From Azolla caroliniana (lineage: Eukaryota > Polypodiophyta), in the NCBI GenBank assembly GCA_043228905.1, contig JBHGNT010000013.1, positions 124,001-188,000 on the forward strand: DNA of 64,000 nucleotides. Direction: 5' to 3'. The translations under genes were made by a program, and so were the position numbers. The notes beneath the pieces are model-generated. The model worked only from the letters and a program-made list of their open reading frames with translations, had not been told where the DNA came from and did not search any database. Below are positions 1 to 9,961 of this stretch, one piece after another. Each line of letters opens with the position of its first letter. Within the stretch, counting starts at the first letter, position 1.

Positions 1-678
1 GCATACCCTTTCGACTTTGGCCCAATCCTCGGTAAGACCATTCGCACCGTCATCATCTTCGAGCTCGATCTCGATGTCCATCCTTTCTTTCTGATCCATC
101 GATCTTACGAATATTAGGACTTTATCCTCCCCCACCAATCGTTGTTCCCGCTCCGAGAGTCGAGCAAAACGATGCTCGAACTCTAGGAATGCTTGTGTTG
201 CACTTCGGTGGGTCTTCTCCGATCCCACCCATTCATTGAACTCTCACCGATCTCGTCCCTTCGATCTCTCGTAGTCATATGCCTCTCGTAAAGCTTCTTC
301 AAAGGACCCCCATATTGGGTTTTGTTGCCGTATCTTGTAGATTCTCTCTTGTAACCCATCCGTGGCTACCCGGCTAAAGGATATCACTTGCAATCCTTCC
401 GGTATCCCACATCGCATCATCTCCGCCTTGTAGTCACGTAGATAGTGTGACACATCATTTCCGTTGAATTGCCCGTTTCGTTGCACAAGCCGCTCTACTG
501 TTGACTTCATCTTCGACATCGCACATTGTTCTTGTTGCATCCGCTCAATCATCATCATCATTATGCTCATTGCCTCTTGTTGATTCTCCATCTCCTTGCC
601 ACCCGCGTTCACGTCGGGTTCACCACTTGTGTCGTGCCTTTTGGCTCCAAATCGTTGCGTGAGTCGGGTGGAAACCAC
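1..678 (-). pseudogene. retrotransposon gag-like fragment with one in-frame stop
   Basis: Reading leftwards from 678, an open frame of 144 residues runs to a TGA at 242-244. The same frame then continues open to the window edge at position 1, so the only visible break is that stop, probably a CGA Arg codon changed to TGA. The N-terminal third has a Met-rich stretch and Gln/Glu. The central part (FNGNDVSHYLRDYK, then IPEGLQVISFSRVATDG) resembles the capsid-like region of plant LTR-retrotransposon gag proteins, where a short domain is followed by a basic, charged tail. No zinc knuckle is visible, because the window cuts the 3' side. The family call rests on general gag-like layout rather than a diagnostic motif. 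Confidence 0.5.
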
Positions 679-1194
679 TGAGGTTTTGGACTAGGAGAAA
701 GAAGAATATGAGATAAGGCTCCTTATGAATGGATTGCAAGAAAGAGAAATATTTAAAGGAAGATATGAAACTCGTGAATCCCACGAGTATAGTGTATTAA
801 TTGATACTTAGAATATAAGAGAGAAATAGATGGAAAAAATCGTGAATCCCACGAATATATTAGATTGATCAAAATCCTTGTAAAATAATCAACAACCCCC
901 ATACATCTTTCTCTCCTCCTTATATAAGGATGGAAGAGGCTAATCATAGCTTCATGCTTTTTCTAAAGTGTTCATGCACACTAAATGTGCATGAGTTGCC
1001 TTTTTACACTATGCTTTTATTTCCTAAATATAGTGCTCATGCTCGCTAGATGTGCACGAGTCATTTTTTATTGGTGTACATTTTTCTTATAAATAAAGTA
1101 TTCACGCATTCTAAAAAATGCATGACTTACCTTTTAATAAAGGTAGGCGTAAATAAAGGTCTTATGTGTATTAAATCTATATTTAAAACACTTG
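679..1194. repeat. AT-rich intergenic DNA with two short repeat sets
   Basis: No gene is seen here. Two imperfect copies of a segment containing CGTGAATCCCACGA lie near 770-790 and 839-861. Three diverged units of about 65 bp follow at roughly 966-1029, 1030-1094 and 1095-1142. Each begins with a small inverted repeat, clearest in the first (CATGCACA ... TGTGCATG). These may be remains of an LTR or leader of the adjacent gag-like element. Confidence 0.5.
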
Positions 1195-1275
1195 GGGTAA
1201 GTTAGTACAATGGTAAGGTTAGGGTTTGTTTACGTGGAGGTATAGGGTTTGAATCTTGTCATGTAATAAATATTT
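1195..1275 (+). mobile_element. possible tRNA-derived SINE head
   Basis: An 11-base stretch at 1203-1213 (TAGTACAATGG) fits the RNA polymerase III A-box consensus TRGYNNARNNG. GTTTGAATC at 1247-1255 fits the B box GWTCRANNC with one mismatch. The spacing, about 34 bases between boxes, is that of a tRNA gene or SINE head, and a T-rich stretch follows. No tRNA cloverleaf can be drawn, so a decayed SINE head is more likely than a tRNA gene. No tail or target duplication was identified. Confidence 0.35.
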
Positions 1276-1343
1276 TTTTAATATTTTATTTTATTTATTA
1301 TACGTAATTTAAATCGGATATAGTATTTTACATATTTCACGTA

Positions 1344-1973
1344 GTGTGTGATTTACATTACGACAACGTGAACCTTCAGAAACATGTTGAGGACCTTGAG
1401 ACATCTAGGGAAGATGGTGAAATATATTCCCTAGAGGATATTAAGGAGGAGATAAAAAAGGTTAGGGAAGAGGTTAAAAGCGATATGGAATTAGCAAAAA
1501 CTAGGTGGGTTGATGTAGTAAAACGTAATATTAAAAAGGAACTAAAGGATGAAAATATTGTAAACACCACCCTTGAGGAGGAAAAAATGCGTCAAGCTCG
1601 AAGCTTAAACGTAAGAGTTATTGGGCTTAAGGAAGGGGCATCTCTCGACGAAGATGCACAAATATTAGGGAAGATGTTGGGGTACGAAGCCCTACCAATC
1701 ACTAAAACTTGGAGAGTAGGACGTGACACCACTAGGAAAAGAGCTTTAGTCCTTCAATTTAAGGACTCAGAATCTAGGATCACCTTTTTTAAAAAGAGAC
1801 CAATTCTTCGAGGATTGGGCAGGGACCCTATCTACCTCGATGAAGACTTGACAAAGATGCAAATTGAACATCGTAAAACTTGTATGTCGCGAGTCATACA
1901 AGCTTGTAAAGAGGGGCACCGTGCTTTTGACCGAGACGGACGTGTGATAATTAATGATCGCGCCGCCAATTGA
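1344..1973 (+). pseudogene. LINE ORF1-like protein (coiled coil plus RRM-like domain)
   Basis: A 209-codon open frame begins with GTG and has its first in-frame ATG only at 1485, so the natural start is probably lost upstream. The first 90 residues are rich in Glu and Lys with heptad-like spacing, suggesting a coiled coil. The part beginning LNVRVIGLKEGAS resembles the RRM-like core of L1-type ORF1 proteins (RNA-binding chaperones of the element RNP). The C-terminal part (LDEDLTKMQIEHRK, then AFDRDGRVIIND) fits the ORF1 C-terminal domain. No CCHC knuckle is seen, unlike many angiosperm L1 elements. It ends 6 bases before the endonuclease frame. Confidence 0.6.
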
Positions 1974-1979
1974 CGGCGT

Positions 1980-4943
1980 GTGGCCCATGTGACAAACAAT
2001 AAATTTAGGATGACCTTATGGAATTGTAACGGTGCACTTTGGACACACCCTGGCTATCTACAGGACATTTTGAAGGTATCTGATATACTTTTTTTAGTAG
2101 AAACACATCAGAGTCCAAATCGAGGACTGCCACGAGTTAACGGTTTTCGTTGGGAATCTATCCTTAGACAAACATCACATCAACACACTACTAGAGGGTC
2201 TGGAGGGGTTGCAATATTATTTCGGAGAGAGATACATAATAGGATAGAAATACTAAAGAAAGACCCAGAAGCCCGTTTTATGTGGGTGAAAATTCTCACT
2301 AGCAAGGATCAGGTGATATTTATCGCCGTTTGTTACTTCCCCCTGAAAGGATCCCGGTATAATACGGCTGGAGAGGCGAGTATAGTTGATGAAGGAATGC
2401 CACATGGGCCTTCTCCATATGAACCTTTATCGGATGACATAATCCGATATTCTTCTCAAGGGGAAGTCTTCCTTGTAGGGGATTTTAATGCGAGAACCCA
2501 ATCCCAACAATGCACAATATTTCAGATGGATAGAAACTTAGAATTGGTGAATGTTGACCCTTTAGCCTTAGGCATAACATGTACATCAAAAGATCAAGGT
2601 GCGGACGCCACAAGCTTTGGCCATCATCTGCTTGAACTTGCAAGCTGACACCAGATGATCATATATAATGGCTTAGCCAAGTGGTCGGGCTCGGAAGAGC
2701 TCACATGTTTCCCACATGGAGGAGGGGAAAGCACAGTTGATTACCTAATAGGATGCCCTGAAGCTACCCATATGGTTAACTCCTTCCAAGTGGCCCCATG
2801 CCCCATTGGTGCAGACCATAGCTTCCTATACTTTGAGCTAAAATGTGACATCTCCCACGCCACCAACTCTAGTCAACCAACCCATCACACCATAATACAT
2901 TTCACGCATGAGCTCGCTGACATCTACTCTAGACATGTACAAGCCCATCTCTCCTCGTTTGATTCTTCCTTGCCTTTAGAGAACCTCACTACAGAACTCA
3001 CACACATCCTTCACTCAGCAGCAACTACTAGCTTCCCATGCACGAAAGGTTCCAATCATAGTAGAATAGGGTCTATACCACAAAACAAGTGGTATGATGA
3101 GGATTGTAGAGAGTTGTATAGACAACTTAAGGTGTCGCGACTTAGTGGTACTATTTCCTCAATACAAGCTCGCAAAGAGATGTGCAAGATGACACGTCGT
3201 AAAAGACGAGCTTGGGAAGCATCTCAATATTGGGAACTCTACCATATGTTCATGAGTAGGGACTATGCCCTTGCATCGAAGAGACTATCGAGGATCCCAA
3301 TATTTGGCACACATATATCGAGAGACTCTACCATGTCCCGAACCAACCACCCATTCCAATGCCTTCCACACCTCGACCTACCATGGGGACACTTTTCATG
3401 ACCTCTAGGGTCACGAAGGTCATAAAAAAGTTACAACATAGGAAATCCATGGACCACACAGGATTGCGAGCCGAGCACATCATATATGCTCGAGAGTGCC
3501 TAGCGCCCCTTCTCACTCTAATCTTCAATTGTGCCCTCGCCGAGGGTTTTCCACCACAATGGGCCATGAACACAGTGGCCCCTATAGATAAAGGTGGGGA
3601 CCCAATGGACCAAAATACATCTAGAACCATTATGATAGGTCATACGCTCGCTAAACTATATGGTGCAGTAATGGAAGTAGAGCTCATCGATTATATGGAA
3701 ACGTTAAGTCTTCGCCCACCTAAGCAGGCTGGCTTTACGAGCCTTCTCCACTATTGACCATATCTTCACACTTAGGTGCTTAATTGACCAGAAGAAGGCT
3801 CATAAGAAGAAACTATATTGTTGCTTTGTGGACTTCCGCAAAGCCTTTGACACGGTTCCTAGGGAGAGGTTGTTTGATAGACTTAAGAGGTTGGAGATAC
3901 CAAATGACATGATCTAGGCCATTTATGCCTTATATGAGCAAGTCTTTGGGTGCGTACGATGCCCAGGTGGCCTATCCGATTGTTTCACTAGCACCATTGG
4001 TGTAAAACAGGGTTGCCCCTTGTCACCGACTCTTTTTGGGATCTACATTGATGAGATCACTGATTTTATTGCTCAAAAGGGAGACAAGGGAGTAGTTATT
4101 GGGGATATGCAAGTTAGTCTCTTACTCTACGTAGACGACATCGTCTTGCTCTCGGAGTCGGAACATGACCTACAAAAGCATCTTAATGCCCTAGATGACT
4201 TTTGTACACAACAAGGACTGGTAGTGAATCTAACGAAAACTAAAGTCCTTATCTTTCATACATCGTCCCGAGTTAGGAGTAAATGTCACCTAACCCTCTC
4301 TCATACACTAGTTGAGGTAGTGGGATCATATGAATACTTGGGAGTCACTTTTAGTGCTCGCTCAGGTAAATTCTCGATGACCCAGGCAGCCAAAGATAGA
4401 CTAACGAGAGGGTATGCATCCCTCTCACTCTTAGAGAGACAATGCCACCATGCATACTTTCAAGAGCCATGGACTAAGGGATGGCTCTTCGACTCATTAG
4501 TGACCCCTTCCCTCATGTATGCATCAGTAGTATGGGCTCCAGGTCTACCATCCTTCATGTGAACGCAATTAGAGAGACCTTTGGTAACGATGTTATCACG
4601 TCAACTCTGAAGCAAATCAACAGTACCGCATGACATTATTAGAACAGAGTTTAGTCTACCCCCGATGTTAGTAGAAGCACTCTTTCAAATGGTAGTTTTT
4701 ATTTATCGGATACATAGCCAACCACAAGATAGGATATCCCGTCGAGCCTTTGAGGCATCCCGATCCCTACATGCATCTGGAGTAACTAGCTCTTGGTATA
4801 GCATTGTGGTGAGTTGGTTACTTGCAAACGCCATAGACATTAATAACCTACCTCCCCTTAAGTACAACCATGGGACTGATCAAACTCTAATCTCTCATGA
4901 AGACCATAATAAAGTGATACGCCAAGATGTTAAGAAAACGTGA
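1980..4943 (+). pseudogene. LINE ORF2, endonuclease and reverse transcriptase part, broken
   Basis: From 2010 an apurinic-type endonuclease is readable (MTLWNCNGALW, a Glu-Thr-His motif in VETHQS, then GDFNAR). The frame is stopped by TGA at 2646-2648 and continues in the same frame to about 3401. It then shifts to the frame of 3359-3757, and shifts again for the core reverse transcriptase. That core is readable at about 3750-4560 with FVDFRKAFDTV, GVKQGCPLSPTLF and the catalytic YVDD followed by IVLLSES. A TAG at about 3916 and a TGA at 4560 add further breaks. The thumb-like region continues to the Cop1 insertion at 4923-4927. The catalytic residues are retained but the frame is not, so the copy is dead. 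Confidence 0.8.
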
Positions 4944-5454
4944 AGAAGGCACTTGGGCTCTTCTTATGTGCGCGGCGGATCGTGGTGTGCTAGATCGTTT
5001 AGTGCTCAAACACAGAAGGGAAGGGGGAAGGAGACTTACCTCTGTAGCAGCCAAAACTTCTTCTATTTCATTATGCGCAGAGCTCTACTTGCTCTCGTTT
5101 GTTTCTCTCTCTTGCTCTCACTCTCTGAGTTCTTTTTTTCTCTATACTCACTATATTTCTCTCAGAGTTCTACTTCCTGTATATCTTCTTCTCTATTCTT
5201 ACTCTCTTACTTTCTACCTAAGTAATAAGTTACTTACGTATGCAGCTAATTAGCTGCCTGTAGCTAATTAGTTGTCAGTCGCTAAATAGCTGTCAGTAGC
5301 TAAATAGCTGTCAGTCGCTAAATAGCTGTCAGTAGCTAATTAGCTGTCTGTAGCTAATTAGCTGTTTCTCCTTTATGTTCACAAGTAGCTAAATAACTAC
5401 TATAGCTTATTTCCCAATAAGCATCGCATACCATGTTGAGCTTGCTTCTCAACA
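4928..5454 (-). repeat. Cop1 3' LTR (527 bp)
   Basis: It matches the right LTR except for three transitions and the absence of one 18-bp unit. It contains a tandem array of diverged 18-bp units (TAGCTAATTAGCTGTCTG type) at about 5240-5370. In element orientation it begins TGTTGAGAAGCAAGCTCAACA, whose first and last seven bases are reverse complements. Confidence 0.93.
5240..5370. repeat. 18-bp tandem array inside the Cop1 left LTR
   Basis: About seven diverged units built on AGCTAATTAGCTGTCTGT / AGCTAAATAGCTGTCAGT follow one another. Each contains the palindrome AGCTAATTAGCT or AGCTAAATAGCT. The corresponding array in the right LTR, at about 10275-10420, has one more unit. In element orientation the array lies in the 5' part of the LTR (U3), where copia enhancers usually sit. 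Confidence 0.85.
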
Positions 5455-5466
5455 CTCCCCCTCAAG
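5455..5466 (-). other. Cop1 polypurine tract
   Basis: Read on the - strand this is TTGAGGGGGAG immediately before the 3' LTR tip TGTTGAG, the expected position for the plus-strand primer. Confidence 0.85.
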
Positions 5467-5562
5467 CTCAACTTATCCTTTCTTGGGGTTATCTACAACT
5501 TCTTTTTCATGATGCTTTTCAGCCATCATATCAATGTCTACAACTCCCATCATGTTCCGAAA

Positions 5563-8500
5563 CTATGTATGCTTTTCCACTCTCAATCCCTTTGTGAGAA
5601 TATCAGCAACCTGCTGATTTGTATTCACATACACCAGATCAACTTCTCCTTCAATCACTTTTTCTCTAACAAAGTGATAATGCACTTCAATGTGCTTTGT
5701 TCTTGCATGGAACACAGGGTTCTTTGCAAGTTGAATGCTGCTCATGTTGTCACACCAGATTGTGACAGTACCTTCTATATACTCTCCCAAATCAGCAAGC
5801 AATCTTCTAATCCATACCTCTTCACAAGTGGCTATGGCAGCTCCTCTGTACTCAGCTTCAGTACTAGACAATGCAACAGTAGCCTGTTTCTTGCTACTCC
5901 ATGAAATACCTGCACTTCCCAATGTAAAGATATATCCACTTGTGGATCTTCTATCTGTTTGGCTTCCAGCCCAATCAGCATCTGTATATCCTTCCAGATT
6001 TATGTCCAAATCAGCCCTGTAAAACAATCCATAGTTCTGAGTAGCTTTTACATACCTCAGAATTCTTCTAATGTAGTCCAAATGCGGCTTTGTTGGTTGT
6101 TGCATAAATTGGCTGACTAATCCAACTGCATAACTCAAATCAGGTCTTGTTATGGTCAAATAAATAAGGCTGCCCACCATAGACCTGTACATGTTTACAT
6201 CTTCTATTTTGGCTCCCAAATCAGCCCTCAATTTGCAGTTTTTATCTAGTGGTACTCCAATAGGTTTGCACCCAAGCATACCATACTTTTTCAACATAGT
6301 TGTTGCATATTGTCTTTGCAACACACATATACCACTTTCAGATCTGATGATTTCAATACCCAAAAAATATCTCAGATCTCCCAAATCTTTCATATGAAAT
6401 TTCATTTCCAAATTTCTTTTTAGCTTACTTATCTCATCCATGAAATCACCTCCAATGATGAGATCATCAACATAAATCAGAATCACAACCATACAATCAT
6501 CTTTCCTTTTAACATACAATGATGAATCAGCCTTTGACATTTTGAAGTCAAGTTTTTTCAGATAATCTGAAAGTTCCCTGTGCCATGTTCTTGGTGCCTG
6601 TTTCAGTCCATAGAGAGCCTTTTTCAGCTTACATACATAATCTGGATGCTTCCTATCTTCAAAACCTGGTGGTTGACACATATACACTTCTTCTTCCAAG
6701 TTACCATGTAAAAAGGCATTTTTTACATCCATATGATGAAGAACCCATCTTTTGGCTGCACCTACAGCCAGTAATGTCCTCAATGTTGCCATCTTTGCAA
6801 CCGGTGCAAATGTCTCATCATAATCAATTCCTTGCATTTGAGCATATCCCTTTGCAACCAATCTTGCTTTATGTCTACTTACATTCCCACTGGAATCATG
6901 CTTTGTCTTGTAGACCCATTTGCAACCTACCACATTTTTTTCTTTTGGTAACTTCACCAAATCCCATGTTTTGTTTTCAGCCAATGCATCAATCTCTTCT
7001 TGCATTGCGTCCACCCATTTCTTCTCAGTTTTAGCCTCATCAAAACTACTTGGATCAGGGATCTGTACCACCTTAGACATGTATGCATAATGCATAGCCA
7101 TGTATGTATCATAACCAAATCTTTCAACAGTTTTTTTCTCTCTATCTGATCTTCTCAGTTTCTGATTTGCATCCTTCAATGCTTTTTCCATACCAGGGAT
7201 TTTCAATCCTCTTATACCAAGAAGATCATCCAATGACACATCTGAATCCTCATCTTCCATGTTTTTAGACAAGTCATCCAACATTTCATACTCTGGCATT
7301 TTCTGTTTTCCTTTTTTATCATCACATTTTTTGTGTCCTCCACTTTTTCCACTCCAAGAATTTGAATCAGATTTACCATCTGAGCTTTTTGATGGTCCAG
7401 AACATTCTGTTGATGTTGGACTTTGCTGTCCAACCTTGCTTCCATCTCTGTGGCAGTCTTCTACATTTTCAGATTTGTCTTTGTCTTCAATCTCATTGTC
7501 TTCATCAGTCTCTGGATTCTGTTTTGGACTATACCAGCTGGCTAACTCATCAAAGTTTACATCCCTACTTGTCACAATCTTCTTTGTTACAGGGTTATAG
7601 CATCTATATCCTTTTTGTTCTTCTGAATAGCCAACAAAAATACATTTTTCTGCCTTTGGATCCAACTTACTTCTTACTTCTGCAGGCACATGTACATATG
7701 CAAGGCATCCAAACACTTTTAAGTGTTCTATACTAGGTTTCCTTCCATAGAAACACTCTTCAGGAGTTGCTTCATGTACTCCCGATGTTATACATCTATT
7801 TAGAATATAATTTGCTGTATTTACAGCTTCTGCCCAATAGTACAATGGCATATTCTTCTCTGTCATCAAAGCCCTTGCAATGTTCACCAATGTTCTGTTT
7901 TTCCTCTCAGCAACTCCATTTTGCTGTGGAGTATATCTACATGTGAACTGTCTTCTTATTCCCTGATTGCATAGAAAATCAGAAAATTCATTGGAGAAAT
8001 ACTCTCCTCCTCCATCAGATCTTAAACATTTTATTCTTGTACCTGCCTGCTTTTCTACCATGCATTTAAACTTACGAAAACATTCAAACACTTCACTTTT
8101 CTCTTTCATGAAGTACACCCATGTTTTCCTTGAGCAATCATCAATAAAAGTTACATAAAATCTGCAGCCACCGATAGATGCATTCTTAGTTGGTCCCCAT
8201 ACATCCGTATGTACCAAATCCAACAAATTTTTACTTACATGTCTTTCATGAGGGAATGACAACCTATTTTGCTTTCCATATTGACATGCTTCACATATCT
8301 TTCCCATTTCACAGTTTTTCAGTTTTGGCAATCCAGCCACTGCATCTTTTCTCAACATATTCTTTAGGGTTTGCATACTTATGTGGCCAATCCTTTTATG
8401 CCACATTTCCACATCTGAGACTACACTCATTCCATTTGCAAACATAGCTGAAATCTGTCTAGGCATGTCAACATCCAAAATAAACATTCTTCCTTGTCGT

Positions 8501-9822
8501 TTTCCTTTTGCAATGAGCTTCCCATTCTTTTCTATATAGCATCCACTTTGCTTAAACTTTACTTGCATACCTTGCTCTACTATCTGTCCAACAGAAATCA
8601 GATTCTTAGCAAGATTTGGAACATGCATTACATTCAACATATACTTAGTCTTTCCTTTTTCTTCCCACAATGGAATATCTCCAACATGTTCTATTTGGTG
8701 AGTACTATTATCACCCGTCTGTACATAGTCAGGAATCTCTGGTTCTCTCAACCTTTCAAACCAGTTTGCATGTCCAGTCATATGGTTAGATGCCCCCGAG
8801 TCTACATACCATGTAAACTCTTCATTACATTTCTGTGAGCTTTCAGCCACTGCTGCTATCTCATGTTGTACCACAAATGCACCATCTTTTTCACAATCTT
8901 CACTAGTTTGGGCATAGTTATTCTGCTGACTCTTTCCTCTTTTCTCATCATTTTGCTTCTTGTAACATTCAGCTTGTGTGTGGCCTGGTTTTCCACAATA
9001 CCAACAGCCATCATCATTTACATATGTTTGCTTACCTCTACCTTGGTTGCTCCCCCTGCCTCTGTTGTTGTTTCTTCCTCTAATGGTTTGTTGTCCTCTT
9101 CCTTGATAACCATTATTGTTGGTTCTTGCTGAGCCAAATCTTCCATGGCCTCTTCCTCGGCCTCTTCCGGCACTATTATATAGGGCTTGCCCCTCATTCT
9201 CAAGATTTCCTTTATTTACATCATCCATCTGATTCCTTTCTTCTACTACAAGCATTGAAACCAGATTTGGAAAACTTGGGATACTATCCCTTGTAAGCAT
9301 AGAGGTTTTAAAGCTTTTGTATTGAAGTCCCAAGCCTCTCAAGCATATTTCTACCTTATCATCATCTTCTATCTTTACATTGATAGAGGCAAGTGATTCA
9401 CATATGCTCTTTATTTTCAAGGCATACTCATTTATTGACATCTTACCTTTTTCTAAGGTATTTAGCTCAGTCTTCAACTGTAGCTTTCTAGCTTTTGTGT
9501 TTACTGCAAACAATTTTACCAAACTGTCCCAAGCTTCTTTTGGGAGCATAGCATCCTGTATGTGCCCAAGCATCGAATCTGAGATGCTAAGTGAGAGCCA
9601 ATGCATTACCTTCCTTGCCCCTTGATTCCAATCTTTGAATGCTTTAATCTGTGCTGCTGTGGCATTTTCTTCTGGGATCTCCGGAGCCTCTTCTAGGTCT
9701 CCTTCAATGTAATCCCAGTATCCTTTCCCCATTAGGAAATTTGTCATTCTAAATTTCCACGCCGGGAAATTGTTTTTATCTAGTTTCTCTGTAACTATTT
9801 GGCCCGCATTCTCTGCAGCCAT
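5563..9822 (-). CDS. Cop1 gag-pol polyprotein (1419 aa, intact)
   Basis: A single frame encodes all copia functions in copia order. A gag capsid-like region spans about 10-200, followed by an Arg/Gly/Asn-rich stretch and a zinc knuckle CWYCGKPGHTQAEC near 275. The retropepsin site is VDSGASNHM near 345. A pre-integrase WHKRIGHIS region lies near 475. The integrase shows HTDVWGP, FIDDCSRKTWVYF and a Glu in the ERKNRTL region. The reverse transcriptase (about 960-1200) has the catalytic YVDDLIIGG, and RNase H (about 1290-1410) has YTDADWAG and STEAEYRG. I chose the ATG at 9822 because the longer frame opens with a TTG. All catalytic motifs that can be checked by eye are present, so the element may be competent. 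The layout is close to the tobacco Tnt1 type. Confidence 0.95.
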   Translation of the reverse strand: MAAENAGQIVTEKLDKNNFPAWKFRMTNFLMGKGYWDYIEGDLEEAPEIPEENATAAQIKAFKDWNQGARKVMHWLSLSISDSMLGHIQDAMLPKEAWDSLVKLFAVNTKARKLQLKTELNTLEKGKMSINEYALKIKSICESLASINVKIEDDDKVEICLRGLGLQYKSFKTSMLTRDSIPSFPNLVSMLVVEERNQMDDVNKGNLENEGQALYNSAGRGRGRGHGRFGSARTNNNGYQGRGQQTIRGRNNNRGRGSNQGRGKQTYVNDDGCWYCGKPGHTQAECYKKQNDEKRGKSQQNNYAQTSEDCEKDGAFVVQHEIAAVAESSQKCNEEFTWYVDSGASNHMTGHANWFERLREPEIPDYVQTGDNSTHQIEHVGDIPLWEEKGKTKYMLNVMHVPNLAKNLISVGQIVEQGMQVKFKQSGCYIEKNGKLIAKGKRQGRMFILDVDMPRQISAMFANGMSVVSDVEMWHKRIGHISMQTLKNMLRKDAVAGLPKLKNCEMGKICEACQYGKQNRLSFPHERHVSKNLLDLVHTDVWGPTKNASIGGCRFYVTFIDDCSRKTWVYFMKEKSEVFECFRKFKCMVEKQAGTRIKCLRSDGGGEYFSNEFSDFLCNQGIRRQFTCRYTPQQNGVAERKNRTLVNIARALMTEKNMPLYYWAEAVNTANYILNRCITSGVHEATPEECFYGRKPSIEHLKVFGCLAYVHVPAEVRSKLDPKAEKCIFVGYSEEQKGYRCYNPVTKKIVTSRDVNFDELASWYSPKQNPETDEDNEIEDKDKSENVEDCHRDGSKVGQQSPTSTECSGPSKSSDGKSDSNSWSGKSGGHKKCDDKKGKQKMPEYEMLDDLSKNMEDEDSDVSLDDLLGIRGLKIPGMEKALKDANQKLRRSDREKKTVERFGYDTYMAMHYAYMSKVVQIPDPSSFDEAKTEKKWVDAMQEEIDALAENKTWDLVKLPKEKNVVGCKWVYKTKHDSSGNVSRHKARLVAKGYAQMQGIDYDETFAPVAKMATLRTLLAVGAAKRWVLHHMDVKNAFLHGNLEEEVYMCQPPGFEDRKHPDYVCKLKKALYGLKQAPRTWHRELSDYLKKLDFKMSKADSSLYVKRKDDCMVVILIYVDDLIIGGDFMDEISKLKRNLEMKFHMKDLGDLRYFLGIEIIRSESGICVLQRQYATTMLKKYGMLGCKPIGVPLDKNCKLRADLGAKIEDVNMYRSMVGSLIYLTITRPDLSYAVGLVSQFMQQPTKPHLDYIRRILRYVKATQNYGLFYRADLDINLEGYTDADWAGSQTDRRSTSGYIFTLGSAGISWSSKKQATVALSSTEAEYRGAAIATCEEVWIRRLLADLGEYIEGTVTIWCDNMSSIQLAKNPVFHARTKHIEVHYHFVREKVIEGEVDLVYVNTNQQVADILTKGLRVEKHT

Positions 9823-9949
9823 TGTCTCTTCCAAACTAGGTTTTCTGTTACAATTACTTCAACAAGTAACTTTCTGATTCAGATCAGCAAACAGAGAAAT
9901 ACCTTTCTCAGATCTATGCACTTTTGTACTCTTCTTTATGAGCAACTCT

Positions 9950-9961
9950 GCTCTGATACCA
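9950..9961 (-). other. Cop1 primer binding site
   Basis: Read on the - strand this is TGGTATCAGAGC, directly abutting the 5' LTR. It is the usual plant copia primer site, complementary to the 3' end of the initiator methionine tRNA. Confidence 0.9.

Noticed and set aside
5240-5370. CRISPR-like look of the regular 18-bp units
   Set aside because: The units are directly contiguous without spacers, sit inside an LTR, occur in both LTRs, and the host is a plant.
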